A stretch of DNA of 43,970 nucleotides, taken from NCBI GenBank assembly GCA_027081065.1, contig JALWLW010000085.1:1-43970 (forward strand), given 5' to 3'. This stretch comes from Campylobacteraceae bacterium (lineage in GTDB: Bacteria > Campylobacterota > Campylobacteria > Campylobacterales > Sulfurovaceae). Below the pieces are notes generated by a model, which was not told where the DNA came from, ran no database searches, and saw nothing but the letters and a program-made list of their open reading frames with translations. A program made the position numbers and the translations under genes. This document shows positions 31,205 through 39,713 of the stretch, piece by piece (position 1 is the stretch's first letter; each line of letters begins with the position of its first letter).

Positions 31205-33049
31205 TTGAGTAGAGAAACAAAAATAAGTATTGGCATTTTAATTATAGGTTTTTTAACGATTGCTCTCTATTGGTTTTATGCAAAAGCTCCAAGTTATGCT
31301 GTCGAAAATGAACGTATTGTTCTTCCTAAAGAGAGTAATAAAACCTATAGAAATCTACCGATAATAAAAGCATATTTAGAAGAGATTGAAGAAAACTTTA
31401 AAAAAGGTCAAGCTATTGTGGCACTAGATGCTTCAGAGTTAGATAGTAAAGCTGAAAAAGTTCAAGATTTTTTATTGAAAAACCAAGAATTTTTAAAACA
31501 TACTGGCTCTCAAACGGCTCAATTAGAACATAATGAAATGATGACGATTCGACCTGTTATAAAGTCTATTTTGAATCAAAAAAGTCAAAAGATTTGTGAA
31601 AAGTTTGACTGTTACGAAGCGATTAAATACAATTTTGTACGTAACATTACAAGTAGAGCTATTGTCAATGCTGATACTTTAGTACTGTTAGAACTCACTC
31701 ATTTTAAAGGAATGCAATCAGACATTTCACAACGCTTAAAAGAGATTGCACAAGCAATTGCTTTAAATGCAGAAGAGGTGAAAAAAGAGTTGGGTGAAGC
31801 TTTAAGCATAAAAGCGATGAGCATGGCAAATGTACGGGGTTCATTAAACAACTCTCCTTGTGAAAATAAAGAGCATCTATGTGTTGCACCTACTTTTTCA
31901 TATCATGATAAAGAAGAGGCACTTTGGGCGATTGTTGACTTGACTGATTTAAAACTTGTTGCTGCTAAATGGGCAGGTCTTGGTAAAACAGCAACTCCTG
32001 CTTGTATTGCTGAACGTTCATTTCAAAATCGTGAGATTATGCAGAAGTATTGTAGAAAAGATACAACACATCGTGAATTGGGCTGGGAACTTTCTTATCG
32101 GATTACGGGTTCAGATGGTTTAGAGGTTATCAATGCCTCATTTAAAGAAGAAGCTGTTTTAAAGTCAGCTAAAATTGTTGATTGGCATGTAGCCTATGAA
32201 GGGAAAGGTAGTCTCTCTAATACTAATAACGTTGTTTTAGCAGGTAGAGAAGTTGAGTTTATTGAAGGTGAAAAGAATTTTTTATTTGGTTATAACGATG
32301 CTATGGGTTGTCCAATGTTCTCAACTTCTGTAGTTTTACCTTTTAATGTTCCTAGAATTTTTCCTCTAATGCAAAAGGGTAAGAAAGTAGGTTTTTACTT
32401 AGTGCAAGACTATCGAAACCCAAAATGGCCAATGGCATGTAATTATCGTTATGAAAATCGTTTTGAATTTTATGCTGATGGTTCATTTAGAGTGGTTGGA
32501 GTCAATATTGGTCGGGGTTGTGGTGAACAAGCTATTTATAGACCTGTTATGAGAATTGACATGGACTTAGGGCAAGAGTCTTTTTATAAGTATGATGGTG
32601 TTTGGCGTAAATGGTTAATAGAATCAGAAGATGCTCAATATGAAGCTAAAGAGTATGAGCAAGATAAATATTTATATAAAGTTGAAAATAAAACAAGAGG
32701 CTATTACATAGAACCCAATAGAGGACAGTTTAACGATGCAAGTAGGGGTGATAATGCTAGAATCTTTGTAAGTCGATTTAAAGAGATAGAGGGAGATTTG
32801 GATTTATTGACTTTAGGTTCATGTTGTAAGCTAGATGAAGATGGTGTTGAACGCTATTTAGAAAATAAGGAGAGTATTGAAGAACAAGACTTGGTGTTGT
32901 GGTATGTTCCTAAAATTCAAAATGATGCCAGAGTTGGGCATGAGTATTGTTGGGCAGATACAGTACTTGAAAATGGTCGCTTGGTCGTTAAAGAGTTTCC
33001 TTGTATTGTTGGACCAAAATTTGTACCCATTAAACGGGATAAAACATGA
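31205..33049 (+). CDS. membrane-anchored copper-amine-oxidase-like protein without copper ligands (614 aa)
   Basis: A helix at residues 8-25 anchors a large periplasmic domain. Segments follow the order of copper amine oxidases: ELGWELSYRITGSDGLEVIN (291-310; family GxxVxWxxW/GLVL), IVDWHVAYEG (EMxVPY), YNDAMGC (363-369), CNYRYENRFEFYADGSFRV (412-430; TPQ region NYD/E), MRIDMDLG (RLDMDVDG), SRGDNARIF (513-521) and DLVLWYV. The TPQ tyrosine (Y414) is kept, but D/E is R415, and the HxH copper ligands are A443 and Y445. It is thus probably a non-copper or non-catalytic relative. TTG start; no ATG before residue 112. Alternative: unrelated protein with coincidental motifs. Confidence 0.55.
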   Translation: MSRETKISIGILIIGFLTIALYWFYAKAPSYAVENERIVLPKESNKTYRNLPIIKAYLEEIEENFKKGQAIVALDASELDSKAEKVQDFLLKNQEFLKHTGSQTAQLEHNEMMTIRPVIKSILNQKSQKICEKFDCYEAIKYNFVRNITSRAIVNADTLVLLELTHFKGMQSDISQRLKEIAQAIALNAEEVKKELGEALSIKAMSMANVRGSLNNSPCENKEHLCVAPTFSYHDKEEALWAIVDLTDLKLVAAKWAGLGKTATPACIAERSFQNREIMQKYCRKDTTHRELGWELSYRITGSDGLEVINASFKEEAVLKSAKIVDWHVAYEGKGSLSNTNNVVLAGREVEFIEGEKNFLFGYNDAMGCPMFSTSVVLPFNVPRIFPLMQKGKKVGFYLVQDYRNPKWPMACNYRYENRFEFYADGSFRVVGVNIGRGCGEQAIYRPVMRIDMDLGQESFYKYDGVWRKWLIESEDAQYEAKEYEQDKYLYKVENKTRGYYIEPNRGQFNDASRGDNARIFVSRFKEIEGDLDLLTLGSCCKLDEDGVERYLENKESIEEQDLVLWYVPKIQNDARVGHEYCWADTVLENGRLVVKEFPCIVGPKFVPIKRDKT

Positions 33050-33969
33050 AAAAAAATATTTCTATTATCTTCTCTTTATTAGTAGTTTTTATGGCTTTTT
33101 TTTATGTTGAAATTTTAAAAGAGAAACATATATCACTTAATCCTGTAATAGAACAGGGCATTGGAAACTTTTCTCTTCAAAAGCGTTGTGCAAGGCATCC
33201 TAATTTTTTAAAGAAGTTAAAAATTCCTCAGCCCATTGCTATTGACCTCTCTCAACAACAGCATAAAGGTTTGGCTTTTTTGTATGGACAAGGTTTGGCT
33301 CAAAGTTTACACTTGAAAACTTGGGAGAAGTTTGACCACTTCTCTACCTATGCTTTAGACCCTAATGGTCATATGTATTTGACTCCCATGCCTTTTATTT
33401 CAATTCATCCTAATACTTTTTCTTTTCAACAAAATATTTATAGTTTAGATAGTAATAGTGGAAAATTGTCAATATGGATGCATTTAGATGAGGTTAAAGC
33501 CAATGGAGAGAATCCTTATGGAATTATTGCATTAGTATATGATTGTGATGACGATAGTTTATGGGTTTCAGCAATTGATGAGACAGATTATGAGATGAAT
33601 CGAGGAGTCATTTATCATATTGATATAAAATCAAAGAAAATTTTACAAGCTGTTAGAGGAATAGATGCATTAAGTATGCAGTTAGTCAAAAGTGATAGAG
33701 GAAAATATCTATTGTATGGAGATGCCAAAGAGAATAGTCTAGTTGCTTGTAAAATTGAACAGGGAAAGCTTTTGGAAAAAACAATAAAGTTATTCAAGCT
33801 TCCCTTAGAAAATGAGCATATACGTAAAATTAAAATTCGTGCTAATAATACGCTTGAGTTGCAAACAATACCTTTTTCCTATACTTTAATAGCCCAAACA
33901 TCAGAAGAGAATCGTCAATATTATCGTCTTTTATGGGACAATAATCGTTGGATTTTATCTTCTATCTAA
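33046..33969 (+). CDS. exported protein of unknown function, possible beta-propeller (307 aa)
   Basis: Starts inside the previous gene (ATGA overlap), so it is translationally coupled. Residues 1-22 form a signal or anchor helix (ISIIFSLLVVFMAFFYVEIL). Two cysteines (KRCARHP, YDCDDDS). The body has repeating strands with blade-like endings: IYSLDSNSGKLSIWMHLDEV, VYDCDDDSLWVSAIDE, IYHIDIKSKKILQAVRGI, KYLLYGDAKENSLVACKIEQ. Such sxdgxlwvsD / GkilqxvxG patterns suggest a beta-propeller of the NHL/SMP-30 sort, which I infer only from rhythm. Its 3' end overlaps the convergent outer-membrane gene by 8 nt. Confidence 0.65.
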   Translation: MKKNISIIFSLLVVFMAFFYVEILKEKHISLNPVIEQGIGNFSLQKRCARHPNFLKKLKIPQPIAIDLSQQQHKGLAFLYGQGLAQSLHLKTWEKFDHFSTYALDPNGHMYLTPMPFISIHPNTFSFQQNIYSLDSNSGKLSIWMHLDEVKANGENPYGIIALVYDCDDDSLWVSAIDETDYEMNRGVIYHIDIKSKKILQAVRGIDALSMQLVKSDRGKYLLYGDAKENSLVACKIEQGKLLEKTIKLFKLPLENEHIRKIKIRANNTLELQTIPFSYTLIAQTSEENRQYYRLLWDNNRWILSSI

Positions 33970-34594
33970 ATTCAGAACGTTCTCCAAAGGTATATGAGAA
34001 GTGTAGACCGATACTATTACCATTGGCTTTAACGTTGTGGTCACTTTCTAGTTCATACTCTATTAAAGTACCTTTGAGTCCAATGGCCGAATTCTCAGAG
34101 ACTTGATATTGTATTTCAATAACGCCTCCTATAGCATTTTTATATCTATCGTAGACTGAATCAGTATAATAAACACCATTATCATACCCTGAAAAACTTC
34201 CTGAAAGTTTAGGATTGACATGGTAGGTAGCACCTCCTCCAAATTTCCAATTATTTTTTTTAAACATTGCTATGCTTGTAAATGGTGTTCTGTCCCATGT
34301 AACAGAACCATCATAGGTAGATTTTTGATCGACTTTATAACCTATGAAAAATTGAAGTTCTAAACTACTTTTGGCATCACTAATAGATGCTCCAAGCTCT
34401 AAGTCTAAACCTTCTCCTGCACGTATCCTACTGGTTTGATAACCATTATAACTGTCATACTCTTCTACTGTTGCAAGTGTTGTTCCACCAAAGTCGTAGC
34501 CAAGTTGAATCATTGGTTTTAAATCACTCGCATTAAGGGAGCTATTTGTAAGAGCCATTATGCTTAGTAAGCTAAGAGAAATTTTCTTAATCAT
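33962..34594 (-). CDS. outer-membrane beta-barrel protein (210 aa)
   Basis: Signal peptide of about 22 residues (ISLSLLSIMALTNSSLNA) followed by alternating amphipathic strands rich in Gly, Ser, Tyr and aromatic residues (WKFGGGATYHVNPKLSGSFS; GGVIEIQYQVSENSAIGLKG; GNSIGLHFSYTFGER). The end with SYTFGERSEFR places an aromatic near but not at the C-terminus. Size fits an 8-10-stranded barrel. Good ribosome-binding site (AAAGGAACATCT before ATG) and a TATACT box at 34624-34619. Function unknown; convergent and overlapping by 8 nt with the propeller-like gene. Confidence 0.75.
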   Translation of the reverse strand: MIKKISLSLLSIMALTNSSLNASDLKPMIQLGYDFGGTTLATVEEYDSYNGYQTSRIRAGEGLDLELGASISDAKSSLELQFFIGYKVDQKSTYDGSVTWDRTPFTSIAMFKKNNWKFGGGATYHVNPKLSGSFSGYDNGVYYTDSVYDRYKNAIGGVIEIQYQVSENSAIGLKGTLIEYELESDHNVKANGNSIGLHFSYTFGERSEFR

Positions 34595-34618
34595 AGATGT
34601 TCCTTTACATTTCTTTCT

Positions 34619-34624
34619 AGTATA
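34619..34624 (-). promoter_or_regulatory. -10 box of the outer-membrane protein gene
   Basis: Minus-strand TATACT, 24 nt before the ATG at 34594 and followed by AAAGGA. It lies in the 56-nt gap after radA on the same strand. Confidence 0.4.
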
Positions 34625-34650
34625 CCTAATTTATTGTGTGATTATTATGC

Positions 34651-36000
34651 TTACATCCATTCTACAACTTTAGATACTTCATTTGCTACAAAACATTTAA
34701 TATTTGTTTTTTCCAATGGTTTAGTTGGTACAATGGCTTTTTGGAATCCTTGGTTTTCAAGCTCTTTGAGTCTTTGTGCTTGGGCTGTGATTTCACGGAT
34801 TTCTCCTGTGAGACTAACTTCACCTAAAAAGAGTGTTTCAGCAGAGAGTTCACGGTTACGATAAGAGCTTAAAATAGCAGCGATAATAGCTAAGTCGGCA
34901 GCTGGGTCATTCATTTTAATTCCTCCTGAGATATTAATAAATACATCATAAGTTCCTAAGGGTAAGTCAAGTTTTTTTTCTAGTAAGGCTAAAAGCATGT
35001 TAAGTCTATTGTTATCAAATCCTGTGGAACTTCTTTTTGGGTGTCCATAGGCTTCTGCAACTAAAGCTTGAATCTCTATGATAATAGGTCTACTTCCTTC
35101 CATCATGACTGTTAGTGCTGAACCTGAGGAAAGTTTATTTTTATTAAAAAATTTTCCAGCCATTGTTTTGGCATCTAAGAGTCCATTTTTAGACATTTCA
35201 AAAATTCCTACTTCATTGGTAGAACCAAAACGATTTTTAAATCCTCTAAGCAGTCTAAGCTCTGAGTTTGGGTCACCTTCAAAGTACAAGACAGTATCAA
35301 CCATATGTTCTAAGACTCTAGGTCCTGCAATAGAGCCATCTTTGGTAATATGTCCAATAATAAAAATAGGAATATCTAAACTTTTTGCCACACGCATAAG
35401 TTCAAAAGTAACCGTACGAACTTGGGTAACAGAACCAGGAGCTGAGGTAGTCTCTTCGGAGTAGAGTGTTTGAATAGAATCAATAATAATAAAGCCATAG
35501 TTTTTAGAATTAATTTCTGAAAGAATATTGGCTAAATTAATCTCTGCTAATAAAAAAACTTCTTTTTCATTCGCATCAAGTCTGTCGGCTCGAAGTTTAA
35601 TTTGTCCTGCTGATTCTTCTCCTGAGACGTAAAGAACATTTATTTTTTCTTTGGCAAGATTTCCTGCAATTTTTAGAAGTAGCGTAGATTTTCCAATACC
35701 TGGACTACCACCAATGAGCGTTAGTGAACCAGGGACAATACCTCCTCCTAGAACAAGGTCTAGCTCTTTACTTTTAGAAGAAAACCGTTGAATGTTTTCT
35801 TGTTGTACTTCAGTAATGGGAATGGCTTTTACACCACTGGAACGTGTGGAGTTGTTTTTATTTTCTTCTACAAACTTTACTTGTTCAGCTGTGAGTTCAA
35901 CAAAGGTATCCCATTGGTTACATCCTGTACATTTCCCTAACCATCTAGCACTCTGCAGTCCACAAGCTTGACATTCAAATATGATTTTTTTCTTTGCCAT
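34651..36000 (-). CDS. radA: DNA repair protein RadA (449 aa)
   Basis: RecA-like ATPase that drives branch migration in recombination. An N-terminal C4 zinc finger (CQACGLQSARWLGKCTGCNQW, i.e. CxxC and CxxC 15 apart) precedes Walker A GGSPGIGKSTLL, Walker B-like FIIIDSIQTLY, the RadA-specific KNRFGSTNEVG and a C-terminal Lon-like domain (YDVFINISGGIKMNDPAADL). ATG 36012 is possible, but ATG 36000 has GGGAG at correct spacing and gives the usual MAKxK start. Length is standard. Confidence 0.95.
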   Translation of the reverse strand: MAKKKIIFECQACGLQSARWLGKCTGCNQWDTFVELTAEQVKFVEENKNNSTRSSGVKAIPITEVQQENIQRFSSKSKELDLVLGGGIVPGSLTLIGGSPGIGKSTLLLKIAGNLAKEKINVLYVSGEESAGQIKLRADRLDANEKEVFLLAEINLANILSEINSKNYGFIIIDSIQTLYSEETTSAPGSVTQVRTVTFELMRVAKSLDIPIFIIGHITKDGSIAGPRVLEHMVDTVLYFEGDPNSELRLLRGFKNRFGSTNEVGIFEMSKNGLLDAKTMAGKFFNKNKLSSGSALTVMMEGSRPIIIEIQALVAEAYGHPKRSSTGFDNNRLNMLLALLEKKLDLPLGTYDVFINISGGIKMNDPAADLAIIAAILSSYRNRELSAETLFLGEVSLTGEIREITAQAQRLKELENQGFQKAIVPTKPLEKTNIKCFVANEVSKVVEWM

Positions 36001-36094
36001 AATTACTCCCATAAGTTTATGGTTAATTGTAGGAGAATAAGATAAAAAAGTCTAAAAAAATGTCAAATTGTCATGAAAATTATATATTTTTTCT

Positions 36095-36775
36095 TTAACA
36101 TTCAGGTATGGCATCACTATCACTGGCATATTCAACAGCGAATTGATAGAGGTGTGGAGTCCATTTATCTTTATATCTACCTTCTATTTTGGGACAGGCT
36201 TTGAGTACTTCCATTTTAAATTCTTTTTCATAATAGATATCATCCCAATCTTCTTGCATATATTTTTTTGCAAATTCTTCTCCATTAATATCACAAAAAG
36301 GTTTGATTCTAGTTTTGTAAATAATCAGACCACGTAGGCTTGTACCTTCTACTTCAGTTTGAGTAGAATTATCATCTTCTTCAGTAGAATTTATATCAAT
36401 ACTTTCATTGTGCTCTTCATGATGAATATCTTCACTACTATTTAAGTCAACACTATTGAGAATTTCTATGACTGTTTGATTACTTTCATTATTCTCAAGT
36501 TGAGTTTTTATTGTGTCAGATTGAGGTAAGTTTGTATTATTTATTTCTTCTACTTCTTCTATATCAAGAACAATTTCTTTACTTTGATTAAGTTCAATGA
36601 TTTCTTCTTCTATAAAAGGAGTTTCTTCATTTATGAGGGTATTAAATTGTTCTTCTAATATAATTGTTGCTTCTTTAGCTTCATTGATAATTATTTTACT
36701 TTCATTTAAGTCCATAGCAATTAGGTATGGTGTTAAGGTTGGTAAAGTAAAAAGAAAAATAAGCTTTTTAATCAT
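36095..36775 (-). CDS. exported acidic protein of unknown function (226 aa)
   Basis: A signal peptide (IKKLIFLFTLPTLTPYLIA) precedes a middle region (about residues 24-145) that is extremely rich in Glu, Asp, Asn, Ile and Ser with no cysteine or glycine structure, e.g. EEIIELNQSKEIVLDIEEVE; it is probably disordered or repetitive. The last 75 residues are a compact domain with three cysteines (IKPFCDINGE, KACPKIEGR, AIPEC) and aromatic residues (YMQEDWDDIYYEKEF). I do not recognise it. ATG 36775 has TGAGGA 11 nt upstream. The acidic stretch could be cell-surface or metal-binding. Confidence 0.65.
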   Translation of the reverse strand: MIKKLIFLFTLPTLTPYLIAMDLNESKIIINEAKEATIILEEQFNTLINEETPFIEEEIIELNQSKEIVLDIEEVEEINNTNLPQSDTIKTQLENNESNQTVIEILNSVDLNSSEDIHHEEHNESIDINSTEEDDNSTQTEVEGTSLRGLIIYKTRIKPFCDINGEEFAKKYMQEDWDDIYYEKEFKMEVLKACPKIEGRYKDKWTPHLYQFAVEYASDSDAIPEC

Positions 36776-36885
36776 AGTGTAGATATCCTCAATTTAATTT
36801 TCATAGTAAAATTAATTTTTATTCTTTACTATACTATAATATCTTAAAAAGGTGAAGAGATAGATGAGTATCTAATGGATATCTT

Positions 36886-36911
36886 GTAAAAAAGAAGCTT
36901 TTATGCTTCTT
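36886..36911 (-). terminator. intrinsic terminator of the dicarboxylate symporter gene
   Basis: Read on the minus strand: AAGAAGC, loop ATAAAA, GCTTCTT, then TTTTAC. The stem is perfect over 7 bp and the first arm includes the last codons of the symporter gene. Confidence 0.8.
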
Positions 36912-38106
36912 TCTTTTTTGTCAAAACATCTACAATTTTAGTAACCACTAAATCAGAAGTAACATTAAGTGAAGTTCTTGCCATATCTAAAATACGGTCA
37001 ACAGCTACAATAACAGCTAAATACTCAACAGGTAGTCCAACTTGATTTAAAATAACAACCATCATAACAAGCGAAGCAGAGGGAAGGGCTGCAACTCCCA
37101 CCGAGAGTGCAACAACTGTAAGCCCTAAAACCATTTGGTCACCAAAGCTCATCACAACTCCTGCTAGGTTGGCAATATAAAGTACAGCGATGGTTAAGTA
37201 AGCTGCTGTACCATCCATGGAAACGGTTGCACCTAGAGGTAAAACAAATCCAGCTGAATCTTTTGAAACACCTCCTTTTTCTTGTACAACTTTTAAGCTA
37301 ACAGGTAAGGTAGCTGCTGAAGAAGCCGTAGAAAATGCCATGATACTTGACTCCTTTACGGCATTTAAATATTTGTAAGGATTAATCTTCGCAAAAAATG
37401 CAAGAACTACAGGTAAGGTAAGTGCAGCATGAATAATCAGTACGCCTAAAACAAGCAAAACATATTGCCATAAATCTAAAATGACATCAACTCCTTGTTT
37501 AGCAATAATATAAGAAATAAGTGAAAAAACACCAATTGGGGTAAGGTTGATTACCCATTTAGCAATATGAAACATCGCTTCATTGATGGCAGTAAAAAGG
37601 TTAAATAGTACAGCTTGATATTTCTCTTCAAGTTTAAAAGAAGCCAATGCTAAAAAGATAGCAAAGACAATGACTTGCATCATGTATCCTGATGCTAAAG
37701 AGTTAAAAACATTTGAAGGGATAAAGCTCATTATCATATCATGAAATGAAAAAGGTTTAATCTCTGTTGCTTTAGCATATTCAAGTCCAGCTGATGAGAC
37801 AGGTTCTCCAATGGGAAAGATATTCATGGCAATAATGGCTAAAAAGACTGAAAGAGCTGTTGTTAAAAGGTAAAGTCCTATGGTTTTAAGCCCGATATTT
37901 TTAAGCTTTTCAACAGAACCTAGTCCTGTTAAAGCTATATAGATAGAGGCAAAAACTAAAGGGACAACAAGCATTTTCAAAAGGGCTACAAACATATCTC
38001 CAATGAGTTTTTGTTCAAGAGCTAGTTGGGGTAGAAGAATTCCAAAAATTATTCCCAATATGATTCCTAAGAATACTTGTACATTGAGTGATTTTAAATA
38101 GTGCAT
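36901..38106 (-). CDS. DAACS-family Na+(H+)/dicarboxylate or glutamate symporter (401 aa)
   Basis: Secondary transporter for C4-dicarboxylates or acidic amino acids. It starts with a leader of about eight helices and then has the family signature hairpins: AFSTASSAATLPVSL (serine-rich HP1), GATVSMDGTAAYLTI (NMDGT-type TM7) and ALPSASLVMMVVILNQVGLP (HP2), with VAVDRILDMARTSLNVTSDL in TM8, where the D and R/N bind substrate. Length 401 is at the short end. The substrate (dicarboxylate versus glutamate) is unresolved. A TATAAT box lies 27-32 nt upstream and a CRP-type palindrome about 100 nt upstream. Confidence 0.9.
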   Translation of the reverse strand: MHYLKSLNVQVFLGIILGIIFGILLPQLALEQKLIGDMFVALLKMLVVPLVFASIYIALTGLGSVEKLKNIGLKTIGLYLLTTALSVFLAIIAMNIFPIGEPVSSAGLEYAKATEIKPFSFHDMIMSFIPSNVFNSLASGYMMQVIVFAIFLALASFKLEEKYQAVLFNLFTAINEAMFHIAKWVINLTPIGVFSLISYIIAKQGVDVILDLWQYVLLVLGVLIIHAALTLPVVLAFFAKINPYKYLNAVKESSIMAFSTASSAATLPVSLKVVQEKGGVSKDSAGFVLPLGATVSMDGTAAYLTIAVLYIANLAGVVMSFGDQMVLGLTVVALSVGVAALPSASLVMMVVILNQVGLPVEYLAVIVAVDRILDMARTSLNVTSDLVVTKIVDVLTKKKEA

Positions 38107-38132
38107 AGAGTTCCTTGGTTAAATTATGTTGG

Positions 38133-38138
38133 ATTATA
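38133..38138 (-). promoter_or_regulatory. -10 box of the dicarboxylate symporter gene
   Basis: Minus-strand GCTATAAT, 26 nt before the ATG at 38106. Expected transcription start near 38126. Confidence 0.55.
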
Positions 38139-38182
38139 GCGTAATTGAGAAGAGGTATTGCTCATATTTATAGATTTTTTTT

Positions 38183-38229
38183 GCGTTGAAACGCTTATTT
38201 GTTTTTTAGGTGTGAGGGCTATCACACCT
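38183..38229. promoter_or_regulatory. CRP-type palindrome and hairpin upstream of the symporter gene
   Basis: AGGTGTGA (38208-38215), GGGCTA, TCACACCT (38222-38229) is a perfect palindrome that contains TGTGA-N6-TCACA, the exact CRP core. A second hairpin, GCGTT-GA-AACGC, lies at 38183-38194. Its centre is about 92 bp from the predicted symporter start site. It could instead be the terminator hairpin of the TPR gene ending at 38247, but on the minus strand it is followed by A runs, not T runs. Confidence 0.5.
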
Positions 38230-38246
38230 TTGTTAGTGAATAACAT

Positions 38247-39422
38247 TTAAGTATTCATTGTGAGTGAATATGTAGACTTTTGCAATTGAGTGATTTTAGT
38301 TAAAAGCATGGTGACTTCAGGATTTCTTTTGTAACTAAGTAAAATGCTTTTTGCCTGATAAAGTGTCCAAGAGTGTTGATTGTAGTACTCAACACCATCA
38401 ATAATGCAAGAAGCCATCTCAATATTGAATTTTTCTGCATTGTAAGCTGTAAACTCTTTAAAAATTTCAACTGATTTAAAGTGAAAAAATTGTGCTTTTT
38501 CAATGTTCTTTCTATAGAAATAAATTGAAGCCAAATTTTTAAAAAGTATGGCGACATTATAGCCATATTTACTAGGGTTTTCTTCTGCTAAGGAGCTTAA
38601 GTGAGGTAAAGCTCTTCGGTAAAAAATGAGTGCTTTACCATACTTCTTTTCAGCAGCATAGATACTTGCAAGATTATTTTGAACAATGGCTAAACTCTCT
38701 GTATAACTGTTTGAGTTTTCTTGAATAAAGGCCAAAAGAATTTCGAGTGAAATATGATAATGTTTTTTTGCTTTTTCATATTTACCTTGAAAAAAATAAA
38801 GAGATGCAAAGTCGCAATGTAGTTTTCCTAATTCATGGTTATAATTTTTCATATCACGTTCAATAAGAACTTCACACATGGCTAAAGCTGCTTTGTAATA
38901 CTTTTCTGTTTGGCTAAATAGATTTTCTTCTTCATAAAGTCTAATAAGCGCTAAATTAATATTTAAAATGCTTATTTGTTGATAACTATAGGCTTGTTCC
39001 TTTTCTAGTGAAGCATAAGCTTTTAATGCTTCTGCATAAAAATGTTTTGCTAGTTCTTTATTTTGATGTTTTGTGTATAACTCAGCAATCTTACAATAGC
39101 TACTGGCTAAAAGAAAAGTATATTTAGAAGAAGATGTCTCGGTAAAAAGAAAACGTGAAAGTTCAATGACCTCTCTATAGTAGTCAATGGCAAGTTCTGA
39201 AATGTCATGTTCATAGTAAAGCTCTGCTGATGAGATAAGTACATCTAATAAGAGTATTTTATGTTGTTTGGGATTGAGCCTTGCAAATTTTTCTGTGATT
39301 CTTATTGCTTTTTGATAAGACTGTTCAGCAAGAATATAATTGTCTTCTTTTTTATATTTATGACCTAATTTAATGAGGCTATTTACTACGATTTCATCCA
39401 TTACGGTATTAATATTATACAT
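38247..39422 (-). CDS. tetratricopeptide-repeat protein (391 aa)
   Basis: Helical solenoid of about eight TPRs of 42-50 residues: KEDNYILAEQSYQKAIRITE, YEHDISELAIDYYREVIELS, QNKELAKHFYAEALKAYASL, FFQGKYEKAKKHYHISLEIL, AEKKYGKALIFYRRALPHLS, YRKNIEKAQFFHFKSVEIFK. Each helix-turn-helix has the usual A at position 8 and Y/A pairs. No signal peptide or catalytic domain, so a cytoplasmic interaction protein; similar repeats occur in the 14221 gene. AAGGAG six bases before ATG 39422 confirms the start. A TATAGA box lies near 39480. Confidence 0.8.
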   Translation of the reverse strand: MYNINTVMDEIVVNSLIKLGHKYKKEDNYILAEQSYQKAIRITEKFARLNPKQHKILLLDVLISSAELYYEHDISELAIDYYREVIELSRFLFTETSSSKYTFLLASSYCKIAELYTKHQNKELAKHFYAEALKAYASLEKEQAYSYQQISILNINLALIRLYEEENLFSQTEKYYKAALAMCEVLIERDMKNYNHELGKLHCDFASLYFFQGKYEKAKKHYHISLEILLAFIQENSNSYTESLAIVQNNLASIYAAEKKYGKALIFYRRALPHLSSLAEENPSKYGYNVAILFKNLASIYFYRKNIEKAQFFHFKSVEIFKEFTAYNAEKFNIEMASCIIDGVEYYNQHSWTLYQAKSILLSYKRNPEVTMLLTKITQLQKSTYSLTMNT

Positions 39423-39713
39423 ATCAAACTCCTTATTTCTTTTTTTGATATCTCTTGTGTTAAACCTTTGTATATTCTATAGTACATATTAAATGTGTAA
39501 AAAAAGAAAGAAAAACTAATTTTTTCATCCAAAATTTCTATTCTCATGTTAAATAAAATAATTTTTAATATTAAAAATACTAATTAAAACTATTCTAAAC
39601 AATAAATGGTCTTTTTTAGCTTAAAAAATACTATTTTAATTTAATATAAAATTAAATAAATCTTATAAATAACTTAAAATACCCATTTACCTTATTGTGC
39701 TATAATGGTAGTT
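39423..39713. other. AT-rich divergent intergenic region between TPR gene and prmC
   Basis: The longest gene-free stretch in the window (291 bp). It holds promoters in both directions and a perfect 18-bp palindrome ATTTTTAATATTAAAAAT (39561-39578). AT content is extreme in the middle. No ORF with a ribosome-binding site and no RNA structure recognised. Confidence 0.6.
39701..39706 (+). promoter_or_regulatory. extended -10 box of prmC, leaderless type
   Basis: TGCTATAAT (39698-39706) is followed by GGTAGTT and then ATG 39714, so the expected transcription start is at or one base before the start codon. No Shine-Dalgarno is present. Confidence 0.6.

Noticed and set aside
35078..35464. 128-codon plus-strand ORF opposite radA
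   Set aside because: Antisense shadow of conserved RadA sequence.
39540..39660. Possible replication or attachment site in the AT-rich gap
   Set aside because: AT richness and one palindrome only; no DnaA-box cluster, direct repeats or integrase gene.
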